The notes: generated by a model not told the origin, from the sequence alone. DNA of 64,000 nt from Paenibacillus flagellatus (GCF_003217775.1 NZ_QJVJ01000002.1:558001-622000), one strand, 5' to 3'. Numbered from the stretch's first letter, positions 1-9,440 are shown. Made by a program: numbers and translations.

Positions 1-48
1 TAGATAAAGGCGCGCCTCGCTCGGGCGCGGCCGGGAGGTGAACAGACG

Positions 49-252
49 ATCGCGATCAAGACGGACGATTATATCAAATATTTGACGGAGCGGGTGGTCG
101 CCTATATGGATACGCCGCCGGACGTGCGCAAGGAGCAGCGAAGCCGGCTCAAAAGCTCGCGGGCGCCGTGGTACGTGCGCTGGTTCGGCATGGTTCCCGT
201 TTCCGTCCTCATTTGGTGGAGACGCCGCAAGGAGCGGCCGCAGGAAGAGTGA
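49..252 (+). CDS. yqzE: YqzE-like small protein, apparently with an AUC start
   Basis: Frame 1 reads through to a TGA at 250-252 and encodes about 67 residues. It contains DDYIKYLTERVVAYMDTP, a basic stretch, then WYVRWFGMVPVSVLIWW and a basic tail, which matches the small YqzE family encoded beside comG and the gcv genes in Bacilli. The function of that family is not known. The frame has a stop at 1-3 and no ATG, GTG or TTG before the conserved DDY motif. A strong ribosome binding site, GGGAGGTGA at 33-41, sits 7 bases before an ATC codon at 49, so I place the start there. An ATC at 55 or a sequencing error upstream are alternatives. The C-terminal hydrophobic WFGMVPVSVLIWW suggests a short membrane-associated tail. 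Family assignment is fairly good; the start is inference. Confidence 0.6.
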   Translation: MAIKTDDYIKYLTERVVAYMDTPPDVRKEQRSRLKSSRAPWYVRWFGMVPVSVLIWWRRRKERPQEE

Positions 253-257
253 TCGGT

Positions 258-314
258 AAAAAAAAGACACCCCCATCCGTCGGTTGCGATCGAAACGGAT
301 GTCCGGGGTGTTTT
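258..314. terminator. Bidirectional rho-independent terminator
   Basis: The arms ACACCCCCATCCGT (267-280) and ACGGATGTCCGGGGTGT (295-311) form a long stem. On the minus strand it is followed by eight U (258-265); on the plus strand by UUUU (311-314). It lies between two convergent genes, the yqzE-like gene and the secreted-protein gene ending at 345, and can serve both. Confidence 0.8.
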
Positions 315-344
315 CTATGGGAAGAGGAGGAGAAATACCGATCG

Positions 345-1322
345 TTAGGACGAGGAAGCGTTCCCCGTCTGGTGGAAGCCGCCGTATTCCTTCAAGACGT
401 CGTAAGGAACGTATCGGGCGCCTTCCTGCTCGAGCCTGACGTAAGGCACGCCAAGCCCCCAGTCTTGATAGCCGGTGACGGCGTACGGCGCGAGCACCGT
501 TTTGCCGTACAGGTTGGCCTTGTACGTTACGGGAGCGTTCCCGGGCGTCAAGGCGGCGAATAGCTCATCCGCGGCCGCAAAAGGGGCCGGCGGGCCTGTG
601 ATCCATGACGTATTGTCGAACGGATCGAATTCGGGCAGCGTGAGCGACCGCGCGGTTCGTGCGGACGGCTCCGGAATCGCGTTCGGCGATTCGTAGCGGA
701 CGAGCGGCTCGAAGCTTTGCTCGCCGAGCGGCAGCCGTTCGCCGGTTTTGGCGTCGATATACAACCATTCGTTCCCGTGCGCCAGCTTCCAAACCGCATG
801 AAGCGGACTGTAGTAAACGCGTTCGGGAGGAAGGGGGGAAGCCTGCCAAAATGACATCAAATCGGAATGAGCATCGATCAGTCCAAGCTGTATCAACGAG
901 CGATACAGCGTCTGCATGCCGAACAGCGGTCGATCGCCGGCCCCGTATTCGGTCAGCCGCAGCTTGCCGTCCTCGGTCGCGCCGACGACGAGATAGCCGA
1001 TCTCCTTGCCGTTCTTGTGCACCAATACGAGCCAGCCGTGCATGCCCGGTCCGAGCGGATGCCGGGTCCAGCGGGCGCCTTCCCATTCTTTGAACTCGTC
1101 CTGCGCGGACAGCGTCTTGATCCAGGAATCGACTTCGGCTTCGAACGTTCCCGAAGCTTCCGAGCCGTCCGGCGCGACGACCGCCGCACGGACGACGGAC
1201 GGGACATCGTTCCGCGTATGCGTTTCCATTTCCCGTTGCAGCGCCGCGCTTTCGGCACCGCTTCCGAGCATGACGCCGGCTCCGAGCAGAACAGCCGACA
1301 CCGCGAGCAGCCATCGGTACAT
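345..1322 (-). CDS. Secreted protein of unknown function
   Basis: The 325-residue product begins MYRWLLAVSAVLLGAGVML, a typical signal peptide, so the protein is probably exported. I chose the ATG at 1322 because AGGTGAT lies just upstream; an in-frame GTG at 1331 overlaps that ribosome binding site and is less likely. The mature part has two visible portions: about residues 35-200, with W-rich and YLVVGATEDGKLRLTEYG-like strands resembling a small mixed fold, and a C-terminal part with repeated Tyr and Pro (TGYQDWGLGVPYVRLEQEG). I do not recognise a named family. It is downstream of and co-oriented with yqhG, separated by 170 bp containing a hairpin, so it probably has its own promoter. It is not part of the conserved Bacillus gene order here. 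Confidence 0.75.
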   Translation of the reverse strand: MYRWLLAVSAVLLGAGVMLGSGAESAALQREMETHTRNDVPSVVRAAVVAPDGSEASGTFEAEVDSWIKTLSAQDEFKEWEGARWTRHPLGPGMHGWLVLVHKNGKEIGYLVVGATEDGKLRLTEYGAGDRPLFGMQTLYRSLIQLGLIDAHSDLMSFWQASPLPPERVYYSPLHAVWKLAHGNEWLYIDAKTGERLPLGEQSFEPLVRYESPNAIPEPSARTARSLTLPEFDPFDNTSWITGPPAPFAAADELFAALTPGNAPVTYKANLYGKTVLAPYAVTGYQDWGLGVPYVRLEQEGARYVPYDVLKEYGGFHQTGNASSS

Positions 1323-1430
1323 CGTCATCACCTGCCGTTATCGAGAATTGGAGGACATCCGTTGAGGCGAAGGCGGTGTATGGTTAGGATATGTCCTCAT
1401 TGTAACGAATATGACTAAAAAATGTTGTTG

Positions 1431-1476
1431 CTTCGTGTCAGCCGCGCCTCTTCTTTTCGGCTGTTTTTTTGCGAAG
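1431..1476. terminator. Hairpin, possible terminator downstream of yqhG
   Basis: CAGCCG (1439-1444) pairs with CGGCTG (1458-1463), extended by CTTCG (1431-1435) and CGAAG (1472-1476). A run of seven T follows the inner stem on the plus strand (1464-1470). On the minus strand, where yqhG ends at 1492, the U run is about eight bases past the extended stem, so its function for yqhG is uncertain. Confidence 0.35.
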
Positions 1477-1491
1477 TTTTAGCGGGATTCG

Positions 1492-2505
1492 TCAGTTCGT
1501 GCCGTTCAAAGGCGTTTGCAGATGGAACAAGCCGCCGTTCACGACCGTTACCCGGATGCGCGGGCGGTACTGCCAGTCGAGCTCCTCCCGCCGTTTGCGC
1601 CACTGGTCCTCCGCCGCTTGCCGCTGCTCGTCCTCGAGCCCTTTCACCGCATCCTCGTAATACCGGTCGACCCGCTCCAGCTCGTCGCGCAGCCGTTCGT
1701 TCGCCGCCGCCGCCCAACGGTGATCGTACCGCTTGAGCAGTCTCTCGACGTGCTGCTCGACGATCGACCGCCCCTTCGCCAGCGTGACGGCCGGGCGGGC
1801 GATATAGACGTTGGGCGGGAGGCGCGGCGTCAGCTTCCGGCCGGCGATCGATTCGAAGAACCGATCCCGAAGCTCTCCCGTCGCCAAGTTCACGCCGAAC
1901 GAATGGAGCTCGTCCCGCTTCATGTCGCACGCCAGCTCGATCTTCACGTTGACGTTGAGAAACGAGACGTAGCCGGCGGACGGCCCGGGGCCGACGCGCG
2001 AGGACGGATCGGGCGTTTCGAACAGCTGCACCCAGCGGCCGTCGGCCTTGACGGCGTCGAACAGCTGGGCGAGCCGCTTGCTGCCGAACGTCACTTCCTC
2101 CCGCGGGACTCGTCCGGGCCCGGTCGCGGGACCGCCGGGAGCTATGCCGAAGTAGCGGCCGAGTATCGTATCCTGGGCGCCGGGCGGAAGCGGCTGGCCG
2201 GAAGGGCCGAGCACCTGAGGCGATGCGCCGGGCCGGGGGGCGCCGTTGAGCGGCGGGGCGCCCGCGCCTTTTGCCTCGGCCTCGGCGCGCAGCTTCTCGG
2301 GATCGAACACGAACGTGAATGTCATCGTCTCCGGCGGCGCGCCGGTTCGCTCGACGAAGCTCCAATAATAGGAACGGTTCGTCAGCCGCTTGTCGGCCTC
2401 GGGAGACAGCTTCACCGTCACGTAGGCGGGATGCTTCTCGATGATGTGGCACCCGGTCGCTTCCAAGTACCGGAGCGCAAACTTTTGCACTTGCTTGGCG
2501 TTCAC
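1492..2505 (-). CDS. yqhG: YqhG family protein of unknown function
   Basis: The 337-residue product begins (GTG) with NAKQVQKFALRYLEATGCHIIEKHPAYVTVKLSPEAD in overlapping motifs, which is the recognisable N-terminus of the YqhG family. The start is a GTG at 2505 with GGAGGTG six bases upstream. It shares the four bases GTGA with the stop of the helicase gene, so translation is coupled. The protein is longer than I recall for the Bacillus version because of a Gly/Pro/Ala-rich insert around residues 80-135. After the insert come a YVSFLNVNVKIELACD core, a coiled-coil region (about residues 245-305, RLRDELERVDRYYEDAVKGL) and a C-terminal RIRVTVVNGGLFHLQ strand. No catalytic motif is visible. Pairing with the yqhH-type helicase is conserved in Bacilli, suggesting a joint role that is not known. 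Confidence 0.85.
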   Translation of the reverse strand: MNAKQVQKFALRYLEATGCHIIEKHPAYVTVKLSPEADKRLTNRSYYWSFVERTGAPPETMTFTFVFDPEKLRAEAEAKGAGAPPLNGAPRPGASPQVLGPSGQPLPPGAQDTILGRYFGIAPGGPATGPGRVPREEVTFGSKRLAQLFDAVKADGRWVQLFETPDPSSRVGPGPSAGYVSFLNVNVKIELACDMKRDELHSFGVNLATGELRDRFFESIAGRKLTPRLPPNVYIARPAVTLAKGRSIVEQHVERLLKRYDHRWAAAANERLRDELERVDRYYEDAVKGLEDEQRQAAEDQWRKRREELDWQYRPRIRVTVVNGGLFHLQTPLNGTN

Positions 2506-4295
2506 GGGCGCACCTCCGCTTCGGGTTGTATCGTCTGGCCGACCGCGTTCAGAATGGCGCCGATCGGCGCCCGTTCCGCCCGCTCGTGCTCGACCTCGTC
2601 GCGAATGTCGCGGAACGACTCGCCGAGCCGGTCGAGCTGGCGGCGCATGTCGTCGTCGGATTTCGCCTCCGCCCACATTTTGAACAGGCTCGATTCGAGC
2701 GACGTCTTCTTCTCGAACCGCTCGAGTATCGTATCGAGTCCGCCGATGACGAGCTCGAACATGTTGATTTTTTCATGCAGCAGCGACAAAATATGCTCCT
2801 CGATCGTGCCGACCGTCGACAGGTTGAAGATGTGGACGTTCTCCGTCTGCCCGAGCCGGTGGACGCGGCCGATCCGCTGCTCGACGCGCATCGGATTCCA
2901 CGGCAGGTCGAAGTTGACGATGTTGTTGCAAAATTGCAGGTTGATCCCTTCGCCGCCCGCCTCCGTCGCGACCATGACCCGGGCCCGGTTGCGGAACAGG
3001 TCCATCATCCAGTCCTTCTTGCCGCGGTTCATGCCGCCCCGGTACGGCACGGCCGTAATGTTGCGCTCCTTCAGGAAGTTGAGCAAATATTCCTGGGACG
3101 CCCGGTATTCGGTGAAAATGATCGCTTTGCCGTCGAGCGATTCGATCAGCTCGAGCGTTTTTTCCGCCTTCGTGTTCGCCTTGATGCTGCGGATCAGCTC
3201 GACGAGCTCCCAGATTTTCGGACGGAGCGGGGAGTCCTCGGCCGTCTTCTTGAACAGGTTGACGAGGGTGACGAACACCGCATCCCGGCTGCTGCACACT
3301 TCCCGCTGCAGCGTCACGAGCGAGAGCATGCTGCCGATGTCGCCCTTCGCGTCCTCGTAGCGGCCGCGCACGAAATCGCATACGCCGTCGTACAGCGCCT
3401 GCTCCTCGGGGGACAGCGTAAGCGGCACGTTGCGGACGATCCGTTTCGTGAATTGAAGATTGCCGTCGCCCCGCCGGTTGCGGATCATCACTTTGGACAG
3501 CTCCTGCTGCAGCTTGTCTTCGTTTTTCGGCATCCGTTTGTCGACGACGAAGTTGGCGGCGAACTGTCCTTGTCCGCCGAGCTGCCCCGGCTTCAGCAGC
3601 GTAATGAGGTTGTACAGCTCGCCGAGGTCGTTTTGGACCGGCGTCGCCGTCAGCAGCAGGCAATACTTTTTGCGCAGCTCGAGCACGAACTTGTAGTTGG
3701 TCGTCTTTTTGTTTTTCAGCTTGTGCGCCTCGTCGACGATCAGCATGTCGTATTCCTGGTTCAGCACGATGTCGCGGTGCGGCTCGCGCTTCGCCGTATC
3801 CATCGAGGCGACGACGATGTCGTACTGCGCCCACATGTATTCTTTTTTTTGCGCGACGGCGGGGATGCCGAACTTCTGGTTCAGCTCGCGCACCCATTGC
3901 AGGACGAGCGAGGCCGGGACGAGGATGAGCACCTTGCGGACGAGCCCGCGGATCAGATACTCCTTGATGATCAGACCGGCTTCGATCGTCTTGCCCAAAC
4001 CGACCTCGTCGGCGAGAATGGCGCGGCCGCGCATGTCGTACAGCACCTTTTTCGCGGTGTCGATTTGGTGGGGGAGCGGCTTCAGCTGCGGGATGTGCGA
4101 GAGACAGAGCAGGTCGTCGAAGCTGCGGATCAGTCCGGATTCCTCGGCTTCGAGCGCGAGCTGGTACATCGTCCAGTCGTCCCACGGGCCGTTGCGCTGG
4201 ACGCGCGCCTCCAGCTCGTCGTACCAGGAACGGTCGAAGTGGATGTGCAGATGATCGTTCAAGGGGCGTACGTGTTCCGGCGATGTCGAATTCAT
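2502..4295 (-). CDS. yqhH: SNF2/RapA-type DEAD/DEAH-box helicase
   Basis: This 597-residue SNF2-family ATPase corresponds in position and sequence to Bacillus YqhH. Motif I is DEVGLGKT (about residues 96-103), motif II DEAH (188-191) and motif III LTATP (215-219). The second RecA-like lobe carries VMVATEAGGEGINLQ and QRIGRVHRLGQ (motifs V and VI), so both lobes are complete. SNF2 proteins are double-stranded-nucleic-acid translocases that remodel protein-DNA complexes; RapA recycles RNA polymerase, but the substrate of the YqhH type is not established. GAGGAGG precedes the ATG. It is the first gene of a minus-strand pair with yqhG (4-base overlap), and is divergent from the glycine riboswitch and gcv operon. 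Confidence 0.9.
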   Translation of the reverse strand: MNSTSPEHVRPLNDHLHIHFDRSWYDELEARVQRNGPWDDWTMYQLALEAEESGLIRSFDDLLCLSHIPQLKPLPHQIDTAKKVLYDMRGRAILADEVGLGKTIEAGLIIKEYLIRGLVRKVLILVPASLVLQWVRELNQKFGIPAVAQKKEYMWAQYDIVVASMDTAKREPHRDIVLNQEYDMLIVDEAHKLKNKKTTNYKFVLELRKKYCLLLTATPVQNDLGELYNLITLLKPGQLGGQGQFAANFVVDKRMPKNEDKLQQELSKVMIRNRRGDGNLQFTKRIVRNVPLTLSPEEQALYDGVCDFVRGRYEDAKGDIGSMLSLVTLQREVCSSRDAVFVTLVNLFKKTAEDSPLRPKIWELVELIRSIKANTKAEKTLELIESLDGKAIIFTEYRASQEYLLNFLKERNITAVPYRGGMNRGKKDWMMDLFRNRARVMVATEAGGEGINLQFCNNIVNFDLPWNPMRVEQRIGRVHRLGQTENVHIFNLSTVGTIEEHILSLLHEKINMFELVIGGLDTILERFEKKTSLESSLFKMWAEAKSDDDMRRQLDRLGESFRDIRDEVEHERAERAPIGAILNAVGQTIQPEAEVRP

Positions 4296-4481
4296 TGGCG
4301 TCCTCCTCGCGGTACCGGTCTTTATTTTCCCTAGTATTAACCAATTCGGAGGGAAACATAACGGCGCGGCGCGGTCGGGACGAAAGCGGAGGAGGGGAAG
4401 CGTCGGGAGACACGCTCAAGTCCGCCGGGATCGAAACGACGTATCGGAAAAGTTCCCCTTTCCCCGGCGGCTCGAATATTG

Positions 4482-4487
4482 TAAAAT
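4482..4487 (+). promoter_or_regulatory. Candidate -10 element of the gcv operon
   Basis: TAAAAT at 4482-4487 lies 45 bases before the first glycine aptamer, the expected distance for the operon promoter. No convincing -35 hexamer is seen 17 bases upstream, so the assignment is weak. Confidence 0.3.
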
Positions 4488-4531
4488 AGGGGAGGCATTC
4501 GACAACCGGATAACGGCGGATGATGGTTCAA

Positions 4532-4800
4532 GGAGAGATTGCCGGGCGCTTCGCGCATTCCGAGCTACACGCTCGGGCGAGGCGGGACGGCGGCGCCGAA
4601 GGAGTAAGCCGCGCGATGCGGTGAATCTCTCAGGCAAAAGGACTTGACCCGGACGCATCTCTGGAGAGCGTTCGTCCCTCCCGTCTGGCGCAAGCGAGCG
4701 GGATACGGGGAGCGGACCACCCAAGGGGTAACTTTGCGGACGATGAACGCGCACGGTCGCGGTCTCGCAGAGGGGAACTCTCAGGTACAAGGACAGGGCA
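4532..4800 (+). promoter_or_regulatory. Tandem glycine riboswitch (gcvT element)
   Basis: Two glycine-aptamer-like modules in series precede gcvT. The first opens with GGAGAGA (4532-4538) and contains CGCCGAAGGAGTAAGCC and TGAATCTCTCAGGCAAAAGG. The second contains CACCCAAGGGGTAACT and GAACTCTCAGGTACAAGGAC and ends near 4800. These are the signature blocks of gcvT-type glycine riboswitches, which bind glycine and in Bacilli turn the glycine cleavage operon on. The expression platform is the adjacent terminator hairpin. The downstream genes are gcvT, gcvPA and gcvPB, which fits the expected regulon. Confidence 0.95.
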
Positions 4801-4862
4801 AAAGGACGTAAGCTTTTCTCGGCGATCGAGGAAGCGTGCTTCGTTTTGCTTTGTCCTTTTTT
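4801..4862 (+). terminator. Riboswitch-controlled intrinsic terminator
   Basis: AAAGGACGTAAGC (4801-4813) pairs with GCTTTGTCCTTTT (4848-4860), followed by a U run to 4862. The left arm directly adjoins the second aptamer, so ligand binding can compete with its formation. This is the expected transcription-attenuation platform; the mechanism is inferred from known gcvT riboswitches. The 213 bases from 4863 to the gcvT start hold no other feature I can support. Confidence 0.85.
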
Positions 4863-5075
4863 CGTTTGTCGGCAGCTCCGGGAAGGGATGCCTAAGACGG
4901 CGAGATTGTTCGCAAGGGGCGCCGCCTTCTACCGGTTCGAACATCGGTGTGAAAAATGCCGCGTCGAGGAAACCTAACCGGAAGTTCCCCGGATCGGCCG
5001 TTCCGCCCGTCAGCGGCGCGGTTTCCGCTAGGCCGGGTCGAGAAAAAAACGACACTGTCGGTAAAGAGGTGACGC

Positions 5076-6185
5076 ATGACGACTTTGAAACAAACGCCGT
5101 TGTATCCGGCGTACGCGAAGCACGGAGCGAAGACGATCGATTTCGGCGGCTGGGATTTGCCGGTGCAGTTCGGCGGCATCCAGGGCGAGCACGAGGCGGT
5201 CCGCGAACGGGCCGGCCTGTTCGACGTGTCGCACATGGGCGAGTTTTGGGTGACCGGGCCCGGGGCGGAGACGTTTTTGCAGCGGATGACGACGAACGAC
5301 GTCTCGAAGCTCGAGACGAACCAGGCGCAGTACAGCCTGCTTTGCTATCCCGACGGCGGCGTCGTGGACGATCTGCTCGTCTACAAGCTGGCCGGGGACC
5401 GGTTCATGCTCGTCGTGAACGCGTCCAACATCGACAAAGATTTCGAATGGCTGGAGCGTCACCTGGACGGCGAAGCGAAGCTGGAAAACGTCTCCGACGA
5501 CACGGCGCTGCTCGCGCTGCAAGGTCCGAAGGCGGTCGACATCCTGGCGTCGCTGACCGACGCTCCCGTCGCGGAGCTGAAGCCGTTCAGGTTCGTGCCG
5601 GACGCGAACGTCCTCGGCGTGCAAGCGCTCGTATCGCGCACCGGCTATACCGGGGAAGACGGCTTCGAGCTGTACGTGAGCGCGAAGGACGTCGTCCGGC
5701 TGTGGGAGGCGCTGCTCGAGGCGGGGCAGGAGCATGGTCTCGTGCCGGCCGGACTCGGCGCGCGCGACACGCTGCGCTTCGAGGCGCGGCTGCCGCTGTA
5801 CGGCCAGGAGCTGTCGGCCGACATCAGCCCGCTCGAGGCGGGGCTCGGCATGTTCGTCAAGCTCGACAAAGGCGGCTTCATCGGCCGCGACGCGCTCGCC
5901 GCCCAGAAGGAGCAGGGCTTGCCGCGCAAGCTCGTCGGCATCGAAATGATCGACCGCGGCATTCCGCGCTCGCATTATCCCGTCTATTCGGCGGACGGCG
6001 AACGGCTGATCGGCGAAGTGACGACCGGCACCCAATCGCCCACGTTCAAGCGCAACGTCGGGCTGGCGCTGCTCGAGTCCGGCAGCACGGCGGTCGATAC
6101 CGAAGTGCTCGTCGACATCCGCGGCAAGAAGCTGCGCGCCAAAGTGGTGCCGACGCCGTTTTACAAACGTCCGAAGCCATCGTAA
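5076..6185 (+). CDS. gcvT: Glycine cleavage system T protein (aminomethyltransferase)
   Basis: The 369-residue protein transfers the methylene group from aminomethyl-lipoyl-GcvH to tetrahydrofolate, releasing ammonia, in the cytoplasmic glycine cleavage complex. Recognisable family blocks are [20 protein letters not shown] near the N-terminus, [28 protein letters not shown] and [17 protein letters not shown] in the middle, and [19 protein letters not shown] near the C-terminus. Length is normal for GcvT. AGAGGTGACGC precedes the ATG. It is the first structural gene after the riboswitch; gcvPA starts 79 bases downstream. A long frame overlapping it on the same strand (from 4949) is a G+C-rich shadow. 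Confidence 0.97.
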   Translation: MTTLKQTPLYPAYAKHGAKTIDFGGWDLPVQFGGIQGEHEAVRERAGLFDVSHMGEFWVTGPGAETFLQRMTTNDVSKLETNQAQYSLLCYPDGGVVDDLLVYKLAGDRFMLVVNASNIDKDFEWLERHLDGEAKLENVSDDTALLALQGPKAVDILASLTDAPVAELKPFRFVPDANVLGVQALVSRTGYTGEDGFELYVSAKDVVRLWEALLEAGQEHGLVPAGLGARDTLRFEARLPLYGQELSADISPLEAGLGMFVKLDKGGFIGRDALAAQKEQGLPRKLVGIEMIDRGIPRSHYPVYSADGERLIGEVTTGTQSPTFKRNVGLALLESGSTAVDTEVLVDIRGKKLRAKVVPTPFYKRPKPS

Positions 6186-6264
6186 AGGTACGGCCGGGCA
6201 CGACCGCGTTTCCGGCTCGCTCGGCCGAGCCGAACTCCCGCATCCCGAAAGGAGCACTCATCCG

Positions 6265-7623
6265 ATGAAACATCGCTACTTACCGATGACCGAGCAGGAC
6301 CGCGCGGACATGCTCGCGGCCGTCGGCGTCGCCTCCGTCGACGAGCTGTTCGCTGACATTCCCGCGAGCGTCCGTTTCCAAGGCAAGCTGAACATTTCCG
6401 AACCGTTGAACGAGCAGGCGATGCTGCGCCATATGCGCACGCTGTCCGGACGCAACGCCGATTTCGACCGGTACGCGAGCTTCCTCGGCGCCGGCATGTA
6501 CGACCATCATTTGCCGGTCGTCGTCAACCACGTCATTTCGCGTTCGGAGTTTTATACCGCGTACACGCCGTACCAGCCGGAAATTTCGCAAGGCGAGCTA
6601 CAGGCGATTTTCGAGTTCCAATCCTACATTTGCGAGCTGACCGGCATGGCGGTCGCCAACGCGTCGATGTACGACGGCGCGACGGCGCTGGCCGAAGCGG
6701 GGGCGCTTGCGCACGGCGCGACGAAGCGCCGCCAAATCGTCGTTTCGCGCGCGGTCCATCCGGAGGCGCGGGCGATTTTGCGGACGACGGCGCGCGGACT
6801 GAACCTCGACGTCGTCGAAGTCGGCTACGCCGACGGCGTCACGAAGCTCGACGAGCTGCAGGCCGCTGTCGGCGCCGATACGGCGGCCGTCATCGTGCAG
6901 TCGCCGAACTTTTTCGGCTGCGTCGAGGACGTCGCCGCGATCGAGCCGATCATCCACGGCGCGGGCGGCCTGCTCGTCGTCAGCTGCAACCCGCTGTCGC
7001 TCGGCCTGCTTGAGCCGCCGGGCAAGCTCGGAGCCGACATCGTCGTTGGCGACACGCAGCCGTTCGGCATTCCGGCCTCGTTCGGCGGGCCGTCCTGCGG
7101 CTACTTCGCCGTCGCCGAGGCGTGGATGCGCCGCATGCCGGGCCGCATCGTCGGCCAGACGGTCGACCGCGACGGCAAGCGCGGCTTCGTGCTGACGCTG
7201 CAGGCGCGCGAGCAGCATATTCGCCGCGAGAAGGCGACGTCGAACATTTGCTCGAACCAGGCGCTGCTCGCGCTGTGCGCGTCCGTCTATTTGTCGACGA
7301 TGGGCAAGCAGGGTATCCGCGACGTCGCGCATTTGAACGTGCAGAAGGCGCATTACGCCGCCAAGACGATCGGCGCCCGCAGCAAGCTGTCCGTCGCGTT
7401 CGCCTCGCCGTTCTTCAACGAATTCGTCGTCAAGCTGGGCGACGGCGCGTCCGCGGACGTGGGCGCGATCAATTCGAAGCTGCTGGCGAGCGGCTTTATC
7501 GGCGGCTACGATCTCGGGCGCGACTACCCCGAGCTGGCGGGCCATATGCTGGTCGCCGTGACGGAGCAGCGCACGAAGGAAGATATCGAACAGTTTGCCG
7601 ACCGATTGGAGGAGCTGCTATGA
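6265..7623 (+). CDS. gcvPA: Glycine dehydrogenase (decarboxylating) subunit 1
   Basis: The 452-residue protein is the N-terminal half of the split PLP-dependent P protein. With GcvPB it decarboxylates glycine and loads the aminomethyl group on lipoyl-GcvH. Family blocks are [41 protein letters not shown] and [18 protein letters not shown] in the first third, and [15 protein letters not shown] with [20 protein letters not shown] in the second half. The catalytic PLP lysine is on the partner subunit. GAAAGGAG precedes the ATG. The stop overlaps the gcvPB start by ATGA, implying coupled translation of the two subunits. Confidence 0.97.
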   Translation: MKHRYLPMTEQDRADMLAAVGVASVDELFADIPASVRFQGKLNISEPLNEQAMLRHMRTLSGRNADFDRYASFLGAGMYDHHLPVVVNHVISRSEFYTAYTPYQPEISQGELQAIFEFQSYICELTGMAVANASMYDGATALAEAGALAHGATKRRQIVVSRAVHPEARAILRTTARGLNLDVVEVGYADGVTKLDELQAAVGADTAAVIVQSPNFFGCVEDVAAIEPIIHGAGGLLVVSCNPLSLGLLEPPGKLGADIVVGDTQPFGIPASFGGPSCGYFAVAEAWMRRMPGRIVGQTVDRDGKRGFVLTLQAREQHIRREKATSNICSNQALLALCASVYLSTMGKQGIRDVAHLNVQKAHYAAKTIGARSKLSVAFASPFFNEFVVKLGDGASADVGAINSKLLASGFIGGYDLGRDYPELAGHMLVAVTEQRTKEDIEQFADRLEELL

Positions 7624-9146
7624 GTACGACGAGCCATACGGAAACGACACCCGCCGTCCAACCGGGCGGGGCCGCGGAGGCGCAGCCGGTGAAGCACGAC
7701 AAGGCGCTCATCTTCGAGCTGAGCAAGCCGGGACGCGTCGCCTATTCGCTGCCGGAGTGCGACGTGCCGGAGACGCCGGTCGAGGAGCTGATCCCGGCGA
7801 AGCTGCTGCGGACGAAGCCGGCCGAGCTGCCGGAAGTGTACGAGGTCGACGTCATGCGCCATTATACCGCGCTGTCGCGCCGCAACTTCGGCATCGACAA
7901 CGGCTTTTACCCGCTCGGTTCGTGCACGATGAAATATAATCCGAAAATTAACGAGGACGTCGCCCGTTTTCCGGGATTCGCGAAAATCCACCCGTACCAG
8001 CCGGTGGAGTCGATCCAGGGCGCGCTCGAGCTGCTGTACACGCTGCAAAACGATCTGGCCGAAATTACCGGCATGGATCGCGTAACGCTGCAGCCGGCGG
8101 CGGGAGCGCACGGCGAATGGACCGGCCTCATGATGATTCGCGCGTACCATGAAAGCCGCGGCGAGAAGCGGACGAAGGTCATCGTCCCCGACTCGTCGCA
8201 CGGCACGAACCCGGCGAGCGCCACGGTCGCCGGCTTCGATACGATCACGATCAAGTCCGACGACCGCGGTCTCGTCGATCTCGACGCGCTGCGCGCGGCG
8301 GTCGGCCCGGATACGGCGGCGCTCATGCTGACGAACCCGAACACGCTCGGCCTGTTCGAGGAGCACATCGTCGAAATCGCCGGCATCGTGCACGAAGCGG
8401 GCGGGCTGCTCTATTACGACGGCGCCAACTCGAACGCCATTCTCGGCATCGCGCGTCCGGGCGACATGGGCTTCGACGTCGTCCATCTGAACCTGCACAA
8501 GACGATGAGCACGCCTCACGGCGGCGGCGGTCCGGGTGCCGGTCCGGTCGGCGTGAAGGAGAAGCTCGTCCCGTTCCTGCCGGCGCCGAACGTGGTGCGC
8601 AAGGAGGACGGCACGTACGGCTTCGACGCGGGCAGCGCCGAATCGATCGGCCGGGTCAAGGCGTTTTACGGCAACTTCGGCATTCTTGTCCGCGCGTATA
8701 CGTACATTCGCACCCTCGGGGCCGAAGGGCTGCGCGAGGTGTCCGAGAACGCCGTGCTGAACGCCAACTACATGATGAAGCGGCTGGCGCCGTACTACGA
8801 CGTGCCGTTCGACCGGCCGTGCAAGCACGAGTTCGTCATGTCCGGCAAACGGCAGAAGAAGCTCGGCGTGCGCACGCTCGATATCGCGAAGCGGCTGCTC
8901 GACTTCGGGTACCACCCGCCGACGATCTACTTCCCGCTTAACGTCGAGGAATGCATCATGATCGAGCCGACGGAAACGGAAAGCAAAGAGACGCTCGACG
9001 GCTTCATCGACACGATGATCCAAATCGCGAAAGAGGCGGAGGAGAATCCGGAGCTCGTCGTGAACGCCCCGTACACGACCGTCGTGAAGCGGCTCGACGA
9101 GGCGCAGGCGGCGCGCAAGCCGGTGCTCAACTGCACCTGCGGGTGA
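7620..9146 (+). CDS. gcvPB: Glycine dehydrogenase (decarboxylating) subunit 2
   Basis: The 508-residue protein is the PLP-binding half of the glycine decarboxylase P protein. The PLP lysine sits in [18 protein letters not shown] (Lys about residue 294), preceded by the conserved [27 protein letters not shown] and [14 protein letters not shown] are further signature blocks. I chose the ATG at 7620, which shares ATGA with the end of gcvPA; longer readings upstream only extend into gcvPA in another frame. The first 25 residues are a Thr/Ala/Pro-rich variable extension. The operon ends at a strong terminator at 9209. No gcvH or gcvR lies in the window. Confidence 0.97.
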   Translation: MSTTSHTETTPAVQPGGAAEAQPVKHDKALIFELSKPGRVAYSLPECDVPETPVEELIPAKLLRTKPAELPEVYEVDVMRHYTALSRRNFGIDNGFYPLGSCTMKYNPKINEDVARFPGFAKIHPYQPVESIQGALELLYTLQNDLAEITGMDRVTLQPAAGAHGEWTGLMMIRAYHESRGEKRTKVIVPDSSHGTNPASATVAGFDTITIKSDDRGLVDLDALRAAVGPDTAALMLTNPNTLGLFEEHIVEIAGIVHEAGGLLYYDGANSNAILGIARPGDMGFDVVHLNLHKTMSTPHGGGGPGAGPVGVKEKLVPFLPAPNVVRKEDGTYGFDAGSAESIGRVKAFYGNFGILVRAYTYIRTLGAEGLREVSENAVLNANYMMKRLAPYYDVPFDRPCKHEFVMSGKRQKKLGVRTLDIAKRLLDFGYHPPTIYFPLNVEECIMIEPTETESKETLDGFIDTMIQIAKEAEENPELVVNAPYTTVVKRLDEAQAARKPVLNCTCG

Positions 9147-9208
9147 TCGGGACGTTTTGTAAATCGTTCCGAAAAGGTGTACGATACAAGTGAACAGCTT
9201 GCACGAAG

Positions 9209-9248
9209 AGGGAGCGCCCGCGCGGTTACGGCTGTGGCGCTCCCTTTT
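9209..9248 (+). terminator. Terminator of the gcv operon
   Basis: AGGGAGCGCC (9209-9218) pairs perfectly with GGCGCTCCCT (9236-9245), followed by TTTT. It lies 63 bases after the gcvPB stop and separates the operon from lipM. Confidence 0.85.
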
Positions 9249-9299
9249 GTTGCGGGACGCGGGGCGGCGGTGCTTGGACGAGCGCAGACGGCGTGTACC

Positions 9300-9380
9300 G
9301 GCGGAATAGCGTACAGATGTAGCTTATTTGCCGTGTCGGTGACGCGTCTCGGCGGAATAGCATACAAATGCAGCTTGTTT
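9300..9380. repeat. Two-copy direct repeat, 51-bp period
   Basis: Copies at 9300-9329 and 9351-9380 share GGCGGAATAGC, then TACA-ATG-AGCTT-TTT with four differences. The copies are separated by a unique 21 bp. They lie in the 300-bp gap between gcvPB and lipM. They do not form an ORF in the gene direction. The arrangement looks like a family of short dispersed intergenic repeats; its function is unknown. Confidence 0.75.
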
Positions 9381-9440
9381 CCGCCTCCCTCCCGCGCCCC
9401 CGCTTCGAATAGATGCGGCAGGAGAGGAGCGAACGAACAG

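Noticed and set aside
4949-6268. 439-codon plus-strand frame overlapping gcvT
   Set aside because: Arg/Gly-rich shadow in the wrong frame of a gene with clear GcvT homology.
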